6,213 bases of DNA from Alphaproteobacteria bacterium (GTDB lineage Bacteria; Pseudomonadota; Alphaproteobacteria; Kiloniellales; JAKSDN01): NCBI GenBank assembly GCA_030598385.1, contig JAUVQB010000096.1:1-6213 (forward strand), given 5' to 3'. Made by a program: the position numbers and the translations under genes. Under the pieces are notes generated by a model, which saw nothing but the letters and a program-made list of their open reading frames with translations, searched no databases and was not told the origin of the DNA. Positions 6,018 to 6,213 of this stretch are shown here, one piece after another. The first letter of the stretch is position 1, and the number at the start of each line of letters is the position of its first letter.

Positions 6018-6080
6018 GCGCCGGTGCTCCGCCTCATCCGCCACCGACGGGCCCGCAATAACATCCGCTCCGGGCTTCCC
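6001..6080. promoter_or_regulatory. 80-nt nested imperfect inverted repeat upstream of purE
   Basis: Four nested helices occur in order. GGGAAG (6001-6006) pairs with CTTCCC (6075-6080). GCGATG (9-14 of the element) pairs with CATCCGC (6062-6068) with one bulged C. GCG (6018-6020) pairs with CGC (6054-6056). CGGTG (6022-6026) pairs with CACCG (6042-6046). An alternative local stem, GAGGCG (6006-6011) with CGCCTC (6030-6035), competes with this fold. The element overlaps the -35 of the candidate purEK promoter. It could be an operator region, a small structured RNA from either strand, or a chance result of high GC. Confidence 0.3.
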
Positions 6081-6174
6081 GTGAAGGTTCCGTTTACCAA
6101 AAGTCTCTAGCATTCGCCGGCCTGCGTCCGTTGCGGGCGAACAGCCGGGACGTTTTCAAGGTTTGGCGCGGATC

Positions 6175-6213
6175 ATGAGCGATAGCCAGTGGGTCATTCC
6201 AGGCGGCACCTCC
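6175..6213 (+). CDS. Possible 5' end of an unknown gene (runs off right edge)
   Basis: An open frame starts at ATG 6175 and runs to the window edge, giving MSDSQWVIPGGTS. Thirteen residues are too few to recognise a family. AAGG at 6158-6161 is the only Shine-Dalgarno-like sequence, and its 13-nt spacing is poor. Support comes mainly from position: it follows a 257-nt non-coding region and is divergent from purE. It may be a real gene start, or the true start may lie outside the window. Confidence 0.3.
   Translation, partial: MSDSQWVIPGGTS

Noticed and set aside
5990..6100. 6S RNA or purine riboswitch upstream of purE
   Set aside because: A short stretch near 6045-6068 on the minus strand loosely resembles the closing stem of 6S RNA, but the hairpin is only about 80 nt, with no large central bubble. 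No purine aptamer core was seen either.

Overview
The window is GC-rich, gene-dense chromosomal DNA that looks alphaproteobacterial, most likely near the Rhodospirillales-type groups. The evidence is a COQ9-family gene close to a divergent rpsU, a purE-purK pair, and a proteobacterial-type peptide deformylase. The taxonomic call is inferred from gene content and composition, not from a search. I see no mobile element, CRISPR array, rRNA, tRNA or defence system. Almost everything is housekeeping, plus one poorly understood membrane pair (lemA and a DUF2207 protein).

Layout. The left edge holds the 5' end of rpsU (ribosomal protein S21) on the minus strand, running off the window. The divergent intergenic region (98-368) carries an rpsU leader with a strong dyad just upstream of its Shine-Dalgarno, and a candidate def promoter placed so close to the def ATG that the mRNA may be leaderless. 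On the plus strand follow def (peptide deformylase), a COQ9-family ubiquinone-biosynthesis gene 4 nt downstream of def, then after 88 nt lemA, and 33 nt later a DUF2207 membrane protein ending in an eleven-glycine tract plus Trp. The DUF2207 stop codon directly abuts the stop codon of purK, which runs the opposite way. purE and purK form a minus-strand operon with a 6-nt gap. Upstream of purE are a hairpin next to its Shine-Dalgarno, a good sigma-70-type promoter, and an 80-nt nested inverted repeat over the -35 side. The right edge holds the possible first 13 codons of a plus-strand gene.

How the genes work together. PurE and PurK catalyse consecutive steps of de novo purine synthesis (AIR to N5-CAIR to CAIR). 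S21 and peptide deformylase both serve translation, and COQ9 supports ubiquinone synthesis. LemA and the DUF2207 protein are probably co-transcribed envelope proteins of unknown function. The minus-strand order purE, purK, ..., rpsU around a plus-strand block suggests that def-COQ9-lemA-DUF2207 sits between genes that are closer together in other Alphaproteobacteria. That comparison rests on general recollection of alphaproteobacterial gene order.

The most interesting material is regulatory (the rpsU leader dyad, possible leaderless def, structured purE leader) together with the lemA-DUF2207 pair. I found no clear new system.
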